Assembly (NCBI RefSeq): GCF_025913575.1
Contig: NZ_CP109785.1
Location: 2,046,001-2,110,000 of the forward strand
Direction: 5' to 3'
From: Halocatena marina
Lineage (GTDB): Archaea; Halobacteriota; Halobacteria; Halobacteriales; Haloarculaceae
Length of the DNA: 64,000 bases
Part shown: one piece after another, positions 54,263-62,978 of the stretch
Position numbering within the stretch: position 1 is the first letter of the stretch
Layout of the letters: every line of letters starts with the position of its first letter
Program-made: the position numbers and the translations under genes
The notes under the pieces: model-generated
Databases searched by the model: none
Told to the model about the DNA's origin: nothing
The model's input: only the letters and a program-made list of their open reading frames with translations

Positions 54263-54553
54263 AATCCACCTTTTTCTATTCAGGTGTGCTTTGAGCACAA
54301 CTCGGCGAGACGGTCGCCGTCGCTGGGACGCCCCACACTCACTTGCTGCGCTTGAGTGAACGCGAAAAATCACCTGTGGAATCAGAGCGTGCTTTACTGC
54401 GTCCACGAGGTGTCCGTCGTTTGAAAGTGATTGAACAGCGATTAAATGAGAACTTCTGGAACGGCTGGCGATAATAGGTGTGCTAAATAAATCAGCAAGT
54501 GAATAAATAGAATCGCTCGACCTGTCGAGAGTGGGGGGCTCGCTCTCCGATTT

Positions 54554-56776
54554 CTACTGGAATCCGATGCGTCCGCCTTGTTGTTGCTCGACCATATCCC
54601 GGCCACCGCGGAAGCGGTCTTCGATCTGTTCGTAGTAGCTCCGAATTTCGTCGGTGATGGTCGGACGGACCGCTTCCATCGCTTGACGGAAGTGGCGCAT
54701 CTCCACCTCTTCGTTCTCCGGATCGTCACGGAGTGCTTCGATGGCGGACTCCCGGCAGATGCTCTGGATATCACTCCCGACGTAGCCGTTCGTCAGCTCT
54801 GCGAGCTCACGAAGGCTCACATCGGGTGCGAGTGGCGTGTCCGCAGTGTGGATTTGGAAGATCTGTTTGCGGCCCTCAAGTTCGGGTTCGCCGATGTAGA
54901 CGAGTCGATCGAACCGTCCAGAGCGGATGAGTGCGGGATCGATCATGTCCGGGCGGTTCGTTGCACCGATGACCATCACGTTCTCCATCTCCTCCAACCC
55001 ATCCAGTTCGGTCAGTAGCTGATTGACCACGCGTTCGGAGACGTTGCTCCCCACGTCACCGCCCCGGTTGGGAGCGAGGCTGTCGAGCTCGTCGAAGAAG
55101 ATGACCGTGGGAGAGACCTGCCGTCCCTTGCGGAACGTCTGCCGGATGGCTTTCTCGGATTCACCAACCCACTTCGAGAGCAGTTGTGGCCCGCGAACAC
55201 TGATGAAGTTGGCGTTCGTCTCGTTGGCCACTGCCTTGGCCATGAGCGTCTTTCCGGTCCCCGGTGGACCATACAGAAGGACGCCCGAGGGAGGCGTGAT
55301 TCCGAGACGTTCGAACCGTTCCGGGCTGTTCATCGGCCACTCAATTGACTCTTGGACTTGCCCTTTCGGCTCGTTCAAACCGCCTACGTCATCCCACGTA
55401 ACTTTCGGAAGTTCGACGAGGACCTCGCGCATCGCGCTCGGGTCGACTTCGTTCAGCGCACCACGGAAGTCACCACGTTTGATGATCATCCGATCGATGA
55501 GGCTCGGCGGGATGTCTTCCTCATCGAGGTCGATCTCTGGTAGATACCGCCGGAGTGCCTTCATCGCTGCTTCTTTCGTCAGCGATTCGATGTCAGCACC
55601 GACGAATCCGTGGGTTTCGTCCGCGAGCCTCCCGAGATTCACGTCATCAGAGAGCGGCATCCCCCGCGTGTGGATCTGTAAGATCTCCTCGCGGCCCGTC
55701 TCGTCGGGAACGCCAATTTCGATTTCCCTGTCAAAGCGGCCGGGACGCCGCAGTGCAGGATCAACGCTGTCGACGCGGTTGGTCGCGCCGATGACGATGA
55801 CTTGCCCACGCGATTCGAGGCCGTCCATCATCGTCAGCAACTGAGCGACGACGCGTCGTTCGACTTCGCCGGTTACGTCCTCTCGCTTCGGTGCGATGGA
55901 GTCGAGTTCATCAATGAAGATGATAGCCGGGGACTCCTCACTCGCATCCTCGAAGATTTCGCGCAGTTGTTGCTCGGATTCGCCGTAGTATTTCGAGATG
56001 ATCTCCGGACCGGCAATGGAGAAGAAACTCGCGCTTGTCTCGTTTGCGACTGCCTTTGCAAGCAGCGTCTTTCCGGTACCTGGTGGTCCGTGCAAGAGAA
56101 CACCCTGTGGCGGCTCGATACCGAGCTTCTTGAAGATCTGCGGGTGCTTCATTGGCAGCTCGACCATCTCACGGACGCGCTGAATTTCGTTTTTGAGGCC
56201 GCCAATGTCTTCGTAGGTGATGCCAGCGCCTCGGCTCTCGAATCCCGAGATCGGCTCTTCACGGAGTTCGACGTCCGTGTCCTCGGTGATGAGCACGACA
56301 TCTTCCGGGTCAGTTTCGACCGCAATGAGCGGAATCGCCTGCCCTGGCGATCGCATGAATGGATGATTCGTGCTCGACATCACTGGGACGATGTCGCGCT
56401 GCGCGACCGGACGCTTCAGAATCTGCCGTTTCACCATCCCGGCTGCGTCACTGCCAAACTGTACACTCGCTTCCTCCGGTGGTGCAAGCACCAATTTCTC
56501 TGCTTTCTTTGCCTCCGCTTTCCTGATTTTGACGCGTTCACCGATGCCTACGTCCGCATTCTGACGAGTGAACCCATCGATACGTACTGTATCTGTGTTC
56601 CAATCCTGCCGGTCGGCACGCCATACCTTGGCCGCAGTCGTGTCACTGCCCTCTATTTCGATAATATCGCCCGGGCTGAGCTTCAAGTGAAGAAGCGTGT
56701 CCGGGTCGAGACGAGCGATCCCACGCCCCGAATCATTCGGGTACGCCTTTGCCACCTCCAATTGGACTTCATTCAT
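54554..56776 (-). CDS. CDC48/VCP-type AAA+ ATPase
   Basis: A 740-residue protein with the full CDC48 plan. The N-domain (residues ~1-170) starts [21 protein letters not shown]1 has Walker [21 protein letters not shown] (~220-239) and Walker [12 protein letters not shown]2 has [20 protein letters not shown] (~495-514) and Walker [13 protein letters not shown], with the second-region arginines present. It unfolds proteins for the proteasome. The C-terminal [19 protein letters not shown] matches haloarchaeal members. Upstream lies a 20-base palindrome (56851-56870). Confidence 0.96.
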   Translation of the reverse strand: MNEVQLEVAKAYPNDSGRGIARLDPDTLLHLKLSPGDIIEIEGSDTTAAKVWRADRQDWNTDTVRIDGFTRQNADVGIGERVKIRKAEAKKAEKLVLAPPEEASVQFGSDAAGMVKRQILKRPVAQRDIVPVMSSTNHPFMRSPGQAIPLIAVETDPEDVVLITEDTDVELREEPISGFESRGAGITYEDIGGLKNEIQRVREMVELPMKHPQIFKKLGIEPPQGVLLHGPPGTGKTLLAKAVANETSASFFSIAGPEIISKYYGESEQQLREIFEDASEESPAIIFIDELDSIAPKREDVTGEVERRVVAQLLTMMDGLESRGQVIVIGATNRVDSVDPALRRPGRFDREIEIGVPDETGREEILQIHTRGMPLSDDVNLGRLADETHGFVGADIESLTKEAAMKALRRYLPEIDLDEEDIPPSLIDRMIIKRGDFRGALNEVDPSAMREVLVELPKVTWDDVGGLNEPKGQVQESIEWPMNSPERFERLGITPPSGVLLYGPPGTGKTLMAKAVANETNANFISVRGPQLLSKWVGESEKAIRQTFRKGRQVSPTVIFFDELDSLAPNRGGDVGSNVSERVVNQLLTELDGLEEMENVMVIGATNRPDMIDPALIRSGRFDRLVYIGEPELEGRKQIFQIHTADTPLAPDVSLRELAELTNGYVGSDIQSICRESAIEALRDDPENEEVEMRHFRQAMEAVRPTITDEIRSYYEQIEDRFRGGRDMVEQQQGGRIGFQ

Positions 56777-56850
56777 GGTACTGCGTGGTTAGTAGAAATC
56801 GGCACCCCTGGGTGATAGCCCTTTTGCTCGCGTCAGACGATTTGATCGCG

Positions 56851-56870
56851 TCGAATTCATATGAATTCGA
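56851..56870. promoter_or_regulatory. Perfect 20-base palindrome upstream of cdc48
   Basis: TCGAATTCATATGAATTCGA is identical to its reverse complement. It lies 75-94 bases before the cdc48 start, a likely operator position for a dimeric regulator. Confidence 0.55.
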
Positions 56871-56910
56871 GTATGTCAGGATGACACACACCTGTGTTGA
56901 TGTACATAAT

Positions 56911-56990
56911 CTGATCTAACTCATCACACCCTGAGTCAACTCATCGTATCTTGATTCAGCCATCCACAGTCTGATCTGCCCATCTCTTTC
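56911..56990. repeat. Four imperfect 20-base tandem units
   Basis: Units begin at 56911, 56931, 56951 and 56971: CTGATCTAACTCATCACACC, CTGAGTCAACTCATCGTATC, TTGATTCAGCCATCCACAGT and CTGATCTGCCCATCTCTTTC. They share the pattern YTGAtYyarCtCATC at constant spacing of about two helical turns. Confidence 0.6.
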
Positions 56991-57204
56991 TGACAGAACC
57001 GAAGATCACCATATGGAAATGGTAATGGTTTGATATAACCCAATCAGATACGGCTCTGCTCTACTCCATTCCCTTCGATTGTACTTTTTAAAGAGTGTTT
57101 AGTACCATCTATTATACAGTTGGAACGCGGCGGTACGGTTGGATACCAGCTATACACTGATCGATGGCGACACGGTTTTTCGCACCGCCACCCGATCTCC
57201 GAAT

Positions 57205-58542
57205 ATGAAGACGCTGGCGTTCGACGGACGAATGGGTGCGAGCGGAGATATGATTCTCGGGGCGTTACTCGCCGCCGGAGCCACAACCGATGCACTCGCT
57301 CCCGTGGTGGACACACTCGATGTCGACTACGATGTGGACACCGAGATGAAAAACGGTATCAGCGCAACCCGTGTCGTCGTCCGGCTCACCGACGTAAATA
57401 ATTCAGATCATTCTCACGACCACAGCCACGACCACGATCATTCTCACGACCACAGCCACGACCACGATCATTCTCACGACCACAGTCACGACCACGACCA
57501 TTCTCACGACCACAGTCACGACCACGACCATTCCCACGACCATGCCGAAGGGAGTGGACCGCTTCGATCGTACACCGAAGTTCTCGAGATAGTCGAATCG
57601 ATGGAACTTCCAGCAGCCATCGAGCAGGATGCGAAGGCAGTTTTTCGTCTCCTGGGAGAGGCAGAGGCCTCAGTTCACGGCACTGCCCTCGATGAAACAC
57701 ATTTTCACGAGGTCGGGGCAGACGATGCCATTGCTGACGTTGTCGGTGCGTGTCTATTGTTCGATGATCTTGGGGTGGACCAGATCGTCACGACGCCGCT
57801 TGCGACGGGCGGAGGAGAGGCTTCGATGAGTCACGGAACGTATCCCGTTCCCACACCGGCGGTGACTAACATCGCTGCTGAGGCCGAGTGGGAAGTTCGA
57901 GGCGGTCCTGTTGGGGCCGAGCTACTTACGCCCACGGGCGCAGCCATTCTCGCTTACTTTGCGGACGGAAACGAAACGCTCCCAACACTCCGTATCGATC
58001 GATCGGGTTACGGTGCCGGAGGCTACGATTTCCCAGAGCATCCAAACGTCCTCCGGTCGATCGTCGGACAATCGCGCGGAGGATTGGTTCGAGACGACAT
58101 TCAGGTGCTCGAAACAAATCTCGACGACGTCACGCCCGAAGTACTTGGTGGGCTTCACGACACCCTGACGGAGGCTGGTGCAAGAGATGTCTCGATCCTT
58201 CCAGTGACGATGAAAAAATCTCGACCCGGTCACCTCGTAAAGGTCATTGTCAAGCCTGAGGACGCACAACGGGTCGCTCAACGACTGGCCGAAGAGACGG
58301 GCACACTCGGCATTCGTAAAACGAGTGTCGAACACCGCTTTATCGCTCAGCGAGAGTTCGAGACGGTGTCGCTGAAAATCGATGGCGACTCGTATGATGT
58401 GCGGGTTAAGCTCGCGCGGGACACAGACGACAACGTGTACGATGTGAGTGCAGAGTACGACGATGCCGCGGTAGTAGCAGCCAAGACAGGACGACCGACA
58501 CGAGAGATACTGCGCCGGGCAGAAAACGCAATCGACCAATAG
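57205..58542 (+). CDS. larC: Nickel insertion protein LarC with His-rich repeat
   Basis: A 445-residue LarC-family protein. It begins MKTLAFDGRMGASGDMILGA (the P-loop-like family signature). Residues ~68-114 are an Asp/His/Ser repeat. The C-terminal parts carry DETHFHEVGADDAIADVVGA, TPTGAAILAYFAD and LETNLDDVTPEVLGGLHDTL. LarC inserts nickel into a CTP-dependent pincer cofactor for lactate racemase; haloarchaea also carry it, sometimes without LarA. No larA, larB or larE is in the window. The ATG at 57205 was preferred to the TTG at 57139 because the family begins at this point. The His-rich region is a probable Ni store. Confidence 0.9.
   Translation: MKTLAFDGRMGASGDMILGALLAAGATTDALAPVVDTLDVDYDVDTEMKNGISATRVVVRLTDVNNSDHSHDHSHDHDHSHDHSHDHDHSHDHSHDHDHSHDHSHDHDHSHDHAEGSGPLRSYTEVLEIVESMELPAAIEQDAKAVFRLLGEAEASVHGTALDETHFHEVGADDAIADVVGACLLFDDLGVDQIVTTPLATGGGEASMSHGTYPVPTPAVTNIAAEAEWEVRGGPVGAELLTPTGAAILAYFADGNETLPTLRIDRSGYGAGGYDFPEHPNVLRSIVGQSRGGLVRDDIQVLETNLDDVTPEVLGGLHDTLTEAGARDVSILPVTMKKSRPGHLVKVIVKPEDAQRVAQRLAEETGTLGIRKTSVEHRFIAQREFETVSLKIDGDSYDVRVKLARDTDDNVYDVSAEYDDAAVVAAKTGRPTREILRRAENAIDQ
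57406..57546 (+). repeat. 30-base tandem repeat coding for an Asp/His/Ser tract in LarC
   Basis: Four full 30-base units and a partial fifth (starts 57406, 57436, 57466, 57496, 57526), each encoding a DHSHDHSHDH-type ten-residue block. They differ at a few third positions, so the array is old but still near-perfect. Confidence 0.9.
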
Positions 58543-58561
58543 ACGTCGTCGCTGTCTTTTC

Positions 58562-59056
58562 TCAGCCGGTTGTGTCTATCTGGTATGTGTCCTTTATAGA
58601 ACGTGTGTAGAGTTCGATGATGTTGTCTTCGGTGTCCTTGAAGTACAATGATCGGGAAGGGATATGTTCACGCTCACGTACTGTCGTCGAGAGACCCGAC
58701 TGTTCGATTTGCTCGCGGGCGGTTTCGAAATCAGCGTCGTCCACATCAAGAGCGAAGTGCACGTGTTCGCCACCTTCGTCGTAGAGAGCAGTCGCTGGCC
58801 ACGACGAGACGGGTTGTTCTTTCTGTTTCAGGTCGGATGTAGTGAAATCTCGGGGGAGCCAGAGTCCGAGTCGGGTGTTGCCACCAACGTATAGCCATGT
58901 CGCCCAGACGGTGCCCTCATCAGTCACATCGGCCTCTGGATCGTTCCACTGTTCGAGAATTGGAAATCCGAGTGTTTCTGACCAAAACTCGACCGCTCGG
59001 TCCATCTCTTCTACTTCGAGGACGAGTTCCGAAACGCCGTTAACGGGCAGATCCAT
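58562..59056 (-). CDS. VOC-superfamily (glyoxalase-like) protein
   Basis: A 164-residue protein with two beta-alpha-beta-beta-beta modules. Motifs: ELVLEVEEMDRAVEFWSETL (residues ~10-29), then LYVGGNTRLGLWLPRDF, GGEHVHFALDVDDADFETAR (~92-111) and the last DTEDNIIELYTRS. The first-module position that is normally a metal-binding His appears to be Glu. Function (dioxygenase, glyoxalase, resistance) cannot be assigned. The gene stands alone and converges on larC. Confidence 0.88.
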   Translation of the reverse strand: MDLPVNGVSELVLEVEEMDRAVEFWSETLGFPILEQWNDPEADVTDEGTVWATWLYVGGNTRLGLWLPRDFTTSDLKQKEQPVSSWPATALYDEGGEHVHFALDVDDADFETAREQIEQSGLSTTVREREHIPSRSLYFKDTEDNIIELYTRSIKDTYQIDTTG

Positions 59057-59193
59057 AGATATTCATTCGAATTTGATCAAGTTAATGCTACGGCACTCGG
59101 CTTTGGATAATTACTTTCACGCACATAATTCTGTAAATATCGTTCGTTGGCTATGAGGATTGGTGTCGTCGAGACAAAATAGCAACAGCAAGA

Positions 59194-59922
59194 TTATTTT
59201 CGGTGCTCTTCGAGTGCTTCTTCGACGCTTAGGTCGCCGAGTGCGACCCGTCGCGCGAGGTCTTCATCGATCGTGCGGTCACCACCGCTTTGCTTACGGG
59301 ATCGTTCTTTGATCATCCGGATTTCGCCGGTCGTCGGTTCGATGTCTCGGCTTTCGATGTGTTCGCCTTCTATTCGAGCGATGTTGACAGCGGCGAGTAC
59401 GTCGCCCATCCCGCGCGCGCCGGTTCCGAGATACGGTGTCGTTCCCGTTTCATCGACGAGTTCGACAGGGACGTCGGGAAGTTCGTCGATGATGCGCGCT
59501 CCCTTCAAGCGTGCACCGTCACCGATACGGACAATAGGATCAACCGCTCCTTCAATCTCGTCTCGGATCGTATCGGCAGCATCGGCAATGGGAACGTGAA
59601 ATGCAGCCACGATCGTCTCTCCCGAGAAAACAGCAATCCCCGGTCGATCACCGGGATCAATTCCGATGACTGTTCTACCATCGCCACGAAGCAGTGCGAG
59701 GGCTCTCTCGACAGCCGATCGAGGATCGTCCGCGTCGATTTGAACAACCTCAATGCCAATCTGAGACGGAGAAATTTCGTCATCGGAACCAGTGATGAGC
59801 AACTCGGCTGTGTCTGGGATGGCTTCGTCGGGCTCGCGCGTGGTGAACTGCACCCCCCGATCTCGGAGCTCGTTCACCACGCCGTGATATATTTCGAAGT
59901 CCGTGGTGGCAACGACAATCAC
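59194..59922 (-). CDS. RNase H-fold protein of RuvC/YqgF type
   Basis: A 242-residue protein. Residues ~85-150 contain a ribonuclease-H-like fold of RuvC type: RTVIGIDPGDRPGIAVFSGE (with the first catalytic Asp), VAAFHVPIADAADTIRDEIE, RIGDGARLKGARIIDELPDV and VELVDETGTTPYLGTGARGM. A later acidic-to-basic C-terminal section includes IRMIKERSRKQSGGDRTIDE. The N-terminal ~80 residues form a separate Rossmann-like part. It resembles the archaeal RuvC-like proteins once noted by sequence analysis; nuclease activity is not shown. Single gene, opposite strand to the next. Confidence 0.7.
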   Translation of the reverse strand: MIVVATTDFEIYHGVVNELRDRGVQFTTREPDEAIPDTAELLITGSDDEISPSQIGIEVVQIDADDPRSAVERALALLRGDGRTVIGIDPGDRPGIAVFSGETIVAAFHVPIADAADTIRDEIEGAVDPIVRIGDGARLKGARIIDELPDVPVELVDETGTTPYLGTGARGMGDVLAAVNIARIEGEHIESRDIEPTTGEIRMIKERSRKQSGGDRTIDEDLARRVALGDLSVEEALEEHRK

Positions 59923-60128
59923 ACTCTCCTACACCCGTCGTGTGGTTAAACAGTTACTGGCGGATGATAAATTTCATCGGTGTGTGGTTATCGGAATAGA
60001 TGTAGATAGAGACACGAGAGTGAACACAGCCACGGATGAAGGCGTTCATTGATTATCGATTGAGCGACGTGAATTGTGAGATCAGGAACGCATTCGCAAC
60101 TAGTTTTTCTTCGTCGATCGCATATGCA

Positions 60129-60383
60129 ATGAGAAACATGACTGGCTCTCGAACGGCAATTGCGGTGGTCGGACTCATCGGAAGCCTTCTCATCAGTGTT
60201 CTTCTCTGGTGGTATTTCGACAGCTTCGTGTTTTTCCTGTTCGTGCCATTCGTCCCGTTTTTATTCCGAGGATCAAAGTCAGAAGAGCCGCTCTATTACT
60301 GTCCGTCCTGTGGATTTCAGACAAAAAATACCGCATACGGATACTGTCCGCGAGACGGAACGAAACTAGAAGCAGAAAAATAG
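60129..60383 (+). CDS. Small membrane protein with zinc ribbon
   Basis: An 84-residue protein with two transmembrane helices (AIAVVGLIGSLLISVLLWWY and SFVFFLFVPFVPFLF, residues ~9-44). Behind them is a rubredoxin-like zinc-ribbon, YYCPSCGFQTKNTAYGYCPR, with CPSC at ~58 and a further single C-P at ~73. This last pair is incomplete (only one Cys), so zinc binding by three Cys plus another residue is possible. The start at 60129 is chosen; 60138 is also possible. Function unknown. Confidence 0.7.
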   Translation: MRNMTGSRTAIAVVGLIGSLLISVLLWWYFDSFVFFLFVPFVPFLFRGSKSEEPLYYCPSCGFQTKNTAYGYCPRDGTKLEAEK

Positions 60384-60507
60384 CCGTGAGAATGTAGCCG
60401 TTTGCCCAGATTCAATAGCTACTGTGGAGTATGCGCTACCGGTCAGCCCCGAGTTGCAATAGATGAATATGGTATATCGACAGTAATGTGGAGACCAACA
60501 GTGATAC

Positions 60508-61251
60508 TCACAGTTTCTCGACGGCAACCAGCCCCTCTTCAGTGATTCGGAATCGGGCGTTTTCACCAGTGGCTTTCGACCGATGCTTTTCGAGGGTTGC
60601 CCGCCGGTTTCCGGCACGGAACCGTTCGAGGCGGAGAACAGTGCCCGACCAGTGCATGAGAGTGTGACCACCGAGCGGGCGTGCCTGTTCCGTATCGGGA
60701 TCGGTGAAGACCTGATTGGTAACGATCACTGCGAGTTCGTACCGGCGTGCGAGCGAAAGAAGATGCGTAACCTGACGGGTAACCGCCCGGAGCGCGTCGC
60801 CTTCATCACGCTCTGCACGCTCTAATCGGTAGAAACCAGTCGCGCTGTCGAGCACCACGAGATCGACCGTCGTGGCAACCTCCGATGCGTCTCTGACCGC
60901 TTCCTCCTGTTCTTGGAAATCGAGGGCTTCGCTAGTGATGACCCTCGAAGCGAGCTCGTCGAGATCTGCATCGGTTTCGTTCGGAGTGTCACCTTTGCTC
61001 CCACTTTCAGCATCTCTCTCGTCCGTGAGACGTGACTGTGCCATCTGTTCGAAACGATCGATTGACAGCCCCTCTGTATCGATATAGAGGACACTTCCAC
61101 CTTCGGCGACCGTCTCGACGGTTGCCGCGAGCGCGAGGTTCGTCTTTCCCGAAGCCGGTGGACCGTACAGCTGTGTTACCGTGCCGCGGTCGAATCCACC
61201 GCCAAGCAGAGTGTCGATTGGTGGGCAACCGGTCGTGATAGGGACGCTCAC
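60508..61251 (-). CDS. radB: DNA repair and recombination protein RadB
   Basis: A 247-residue RecA-family ATPase, the RadA paralogue RadB: VPITTGCPPIDTLLGGGFDR (near the start), Walker A YGPPASGKTNLALAATVETV (residues ~30-49), Walker B VDLVVLDSATGFYRLE and the loop RYELAVIVTNQVFTDPDTEQ. It has an acidic insert (~90-125). RadB assists RadA in archaeal homologous recombination. The start was set at the GTG at 61251 because a TTTTC-type box lies about 25 bases upstream and the encoded protein then begins like other haloarchaeal RadB proteins; a longer frame reaches 61308. Confidence 0.92.
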   Translation of the reverse strand: MSVPITTGCPPIDTLLGGGFDRGTVTQLYGPPASGKTNLALAATVETVAEGGSVLYIDTEGLSIDRFEQMAQSRLTDERDAESGSKGDTPNETDADLDELASRVITSEALDFQEQEEAVRDASEVATTVDLVVLDSATGFYRLERAERDEGDALRAVTRQVTHLLSLARRYELAVIVTNQVFTDPDTEQARPLGGHTLMHWSGTVLRLERFRAGNRRATLEKHRSKATGENARFRITEEGLVAVEKL

Positions 61252-61270
61252 AGACGAACTACGCACGTTT

Positions 61271-61280
61271 GGATGAAAAC
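61271..61280 (-). promoter_or_regulatory. TATA-like box of radB
   Basis: Minus-strand GTTTTCATCC is centred about 25 bases before the GTG at 61251, supporting that start. Confidence 0.3.
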
Positions 61281-61376
61281 ACCCCCGATCCCGCCTCAAT
61301 CCAATCACATCGTTTTATTTCATTCTGTGCTCCGTCGGTCGTCACCCTTTTGCCCGGCTCGTTGCTCGGATTCACC

Positions 61377-62081
61377 ATGCCGAATTCGCGCGAGGACCTA
61401 GCGCGGCGGATGTCCGGAGAGGTCGTGCTCAGCGATGATCCCGGAGCAACCCTCCGGAAGTGGCGCGACGATTTTGATATCTCTCAGACCACGCTCGCAG
61501 AGCAACTGGACGTGTCTCCGTCCGTCGTTTCAGATTACGAAAGTGGACGGCGACAAAGCCCCGGAATTGCCGTTGTCCGGCGTATTATCGAAGCATTACT
61601 CGATGTCGATGAGACACGCGGCGGTGAGCACGTTCGACAGTATACACGGGTGCTCTCTGCTGGATTCGAGAGCGATGTCGTGCACGACCTACAAGAGTAT
61701 TCGACACCGGTCTCGATTGAACGGTTCCACAGTGCCATCAATGGACAGGAGATAGTGTCCGGAAGGCAGCATTCGATTGCCGGACACACGGTTATCAACT
61801 CTATCGAAGCAATTACTCGCCTCTCAAGCGAGGAGTTCTATCGACTCTATGGTCAGTCGACGAACCGAGCGCTCGTGTTTACCGACGTTACACGAGGAGA
61901 ATCGCCGCTCGTCGCTCTTCGCGTCGTTACACCCACACCGACTGCCGTCGTTCTCCATGGACTGAACGGCGATGATCTCTGGGAACACGCATCCGCGCTT
62001 GCCAACGTAGACGGCTACTCACTGGCAACGACTGAACTCGAACTGGATAAAATGCTCGAAAAACTCAGAAGCATATCATGA
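61377..62081 (+). CDS. XRE-type helix-turn-helix transcriptional regulator
   Basis: A 234-residue protein. An N-terminal XRE/Cro-like HTH is clear: TLRKWRDDFDISQTTLAEQL (residues ~25-44) and DVSPSVVSDYESGRRQSPGI (~45-64). The rest is an effector-like alpha/beta domain with GHTVINSIEAITRLSSEEFY and RALVFTDVTRGESPLVALRV, and VVLHGLNGDDLWE. It resembles the archaeal predicted-regulator family COG1709. The start at 61377 is chosen because the HTH then begins at the family's usual distance. It is divergent from radB, 125 bases away, so it might regulate it. Confidence 0.85.
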   Translation: MPNSREDLARRMSGEVVLSDDPGATLRKWRDDFDISQTTLAEQLDVSPSVVSDYESGRRQSPGIAVVRRIIEALLDVDETRGGEHVRQYTRVLSAGFESDVVHDLQEYSTPVSIERFHSAINGQEIVSGRQHSIAGHTVINSIEAITRLSSEEFYRLYGQSTNRALVFTDVTRGESPLVALRVVTPTPTAVVLHGLNGDDLWEHASALANVDGYSLATTELELDKMLEKLRSIS

Positions 62082-62206
62082 AATAGAAAAAATAAAACAA
62101 GGCAGACAATATGCTGTAGCTTTGGATATTTACGGTGATAACAGATGAAGTGCAGTCGGATCGGATACGAACTCTCTCATCCATAGACAGAACGATAACA
62201 GGTAGG

Positions 62207-62213
62207 ATTTAAC
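62207..62213 (+). promoter_or_regulatory. TATA box of the CARF-like gene
   Basis: ATTTAAC centred 28 bases before the ATG at 62238. Confidence 0.4.
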
Positions 62214-62237
62214 ATCTCGTGTGGTTTTACCCATATC

Positions 62238-62978
62238 ATGAATCCTATCGATGAGGTACACATCGCGCCGTTGGGATACGAGTACGATCGTATTCTCGGG
62301 CCAGCGCGGCGGTACGATATCGACATCATCTATCTCCTCGAACACGACGAATCGTCCGAGACGAAGCCAGACTACCACGAAAAACTAAAAGGCGTACTCG
62401 CGGATGAAGGGATCGAGGTTCGTTCTCGAACAGTCAATCTACTCGACATCTACGACGTACTGGGGATCGTCACGACGGTTGTCTCAGAGCACAGCGATGA
62501 CATCGTTCGCGTGAACGTCGCCAGTGGATCAAAGCTTTCGGCGGTCGGCGCAACCATCGCCTGTATGGCAACTGATGCGACCGCGTATTATGTTCATCCG
62601 GAAGGATACGCCCACGCAGATCGGAATGAGCGCCAAAGCTACGGTTACGTAGACGATGAAGTGCTCCCGTCCTATCCCATCGAATCACCAACTGCCGATC
62701 AGGTCGCAGCGATGGACTTCCTTGACTCCTCAACAACTGACATCTATACTCCAAAGAAAAAAGATATTATTGAGTACGCTGAAAACGAAGAGCTCTCGTT
62801 TATTTCGGATAATCAACCAGCAAACGACAAAGCGAAATTCGCGCTACTCAACGCGAATATCATCGACCCACTCGAAGAAAACGGGTATGTTGAAGTACAA
62901 AAAGTCGGTCGACAGAAACAGGTCACGCTCACACCAACCGGGCAAAATGCACTGCGTGCGTTCCGGCACAAACTATAA
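62238..62978 (+). CDS. CARF-like Rossmann / winged-helix protein (DUF6293 family)
   Basis: A 246-residue protein. Residues ~1-145 form a Rossmann-like sensor fold: EVHIAPLGYEYDRILGPARR (~6-25), DIIYLLEHDESSETK and the nucleotide-loop-like VNVASGSKLSAVGATIACMA (~95-114), with the D at VSEHSDD nearby. Residues ~165-246 are a winged helix (TDIYTPKKKDIIEYAENEEL, and QKQVTLTPTGQNALRAFR). Fusions of this kind resemble Csa3-type CARF regulators and the haloarchaeal HFX_2341/DUF6293 family. There is no CRISPR array or cas gene in the window. It may sense a cyclic oligoadenylate or another small ligand. 156 bases behind the XRE gene, same strand, own promoter. Confidence 0.8.
   Translation: MNPIDEVHIAPLGYEYDRILGPARRYDIDIIYLLEHDESSETKPDYHEKLKGVLADEGIEVRSRTVNLLDIYDVLGIVTTVVSEHSDDIVRVNVASGSKLSAVGATIACMATDATAYYVHPEGYAHADRNERQSYGYVDDEVLPSYPIESPTADQVAAMDFLDSSTTDIYTPKKKDIIEYAENEELSFISDNQPANDKAKFALLNANIIDPLEENGYVEVQKVGRQKQVTLTPTGQNALRAFRHKL

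Larger units (their letters stand above)
56777..57138. other. Divergent intergenic region between cdc48 and larC with palindrome and repeats
   Basis: It contains the start regions of both genes. Visible structures are a perfect 20-base palindrome at 56851-56870, four imperfect 20-base units at 56911-56990, and TATA-like boxes (for larC, CTTTTTA around 57084-57090 or TTATACA around 57111-57117). No coding sequence is supported. Confidence 0.6.

Noticed and set aside
55802..56815. 337-codon plus-strand frame antisense to cdc48
   Set aside because: Runs exactly opposite to the conserved AAA domains; its composition is that of a complementary shadow.
57139..57204. TTG start for larC
   Set aside because: Homologues of LarC begin at MKTLAFDG-like sequence; the extra 22 codons have no family counterpart, although a TATA-like box lies at a suitable distance from the TTG, so this remains slightly open.
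57406..57546. 30-base direct repeats as a CRISPR array
   Set aside because: The units are adjacent without spacers and in frame, encoding the His-rich tract of LarC. They are coding tandem repeats.
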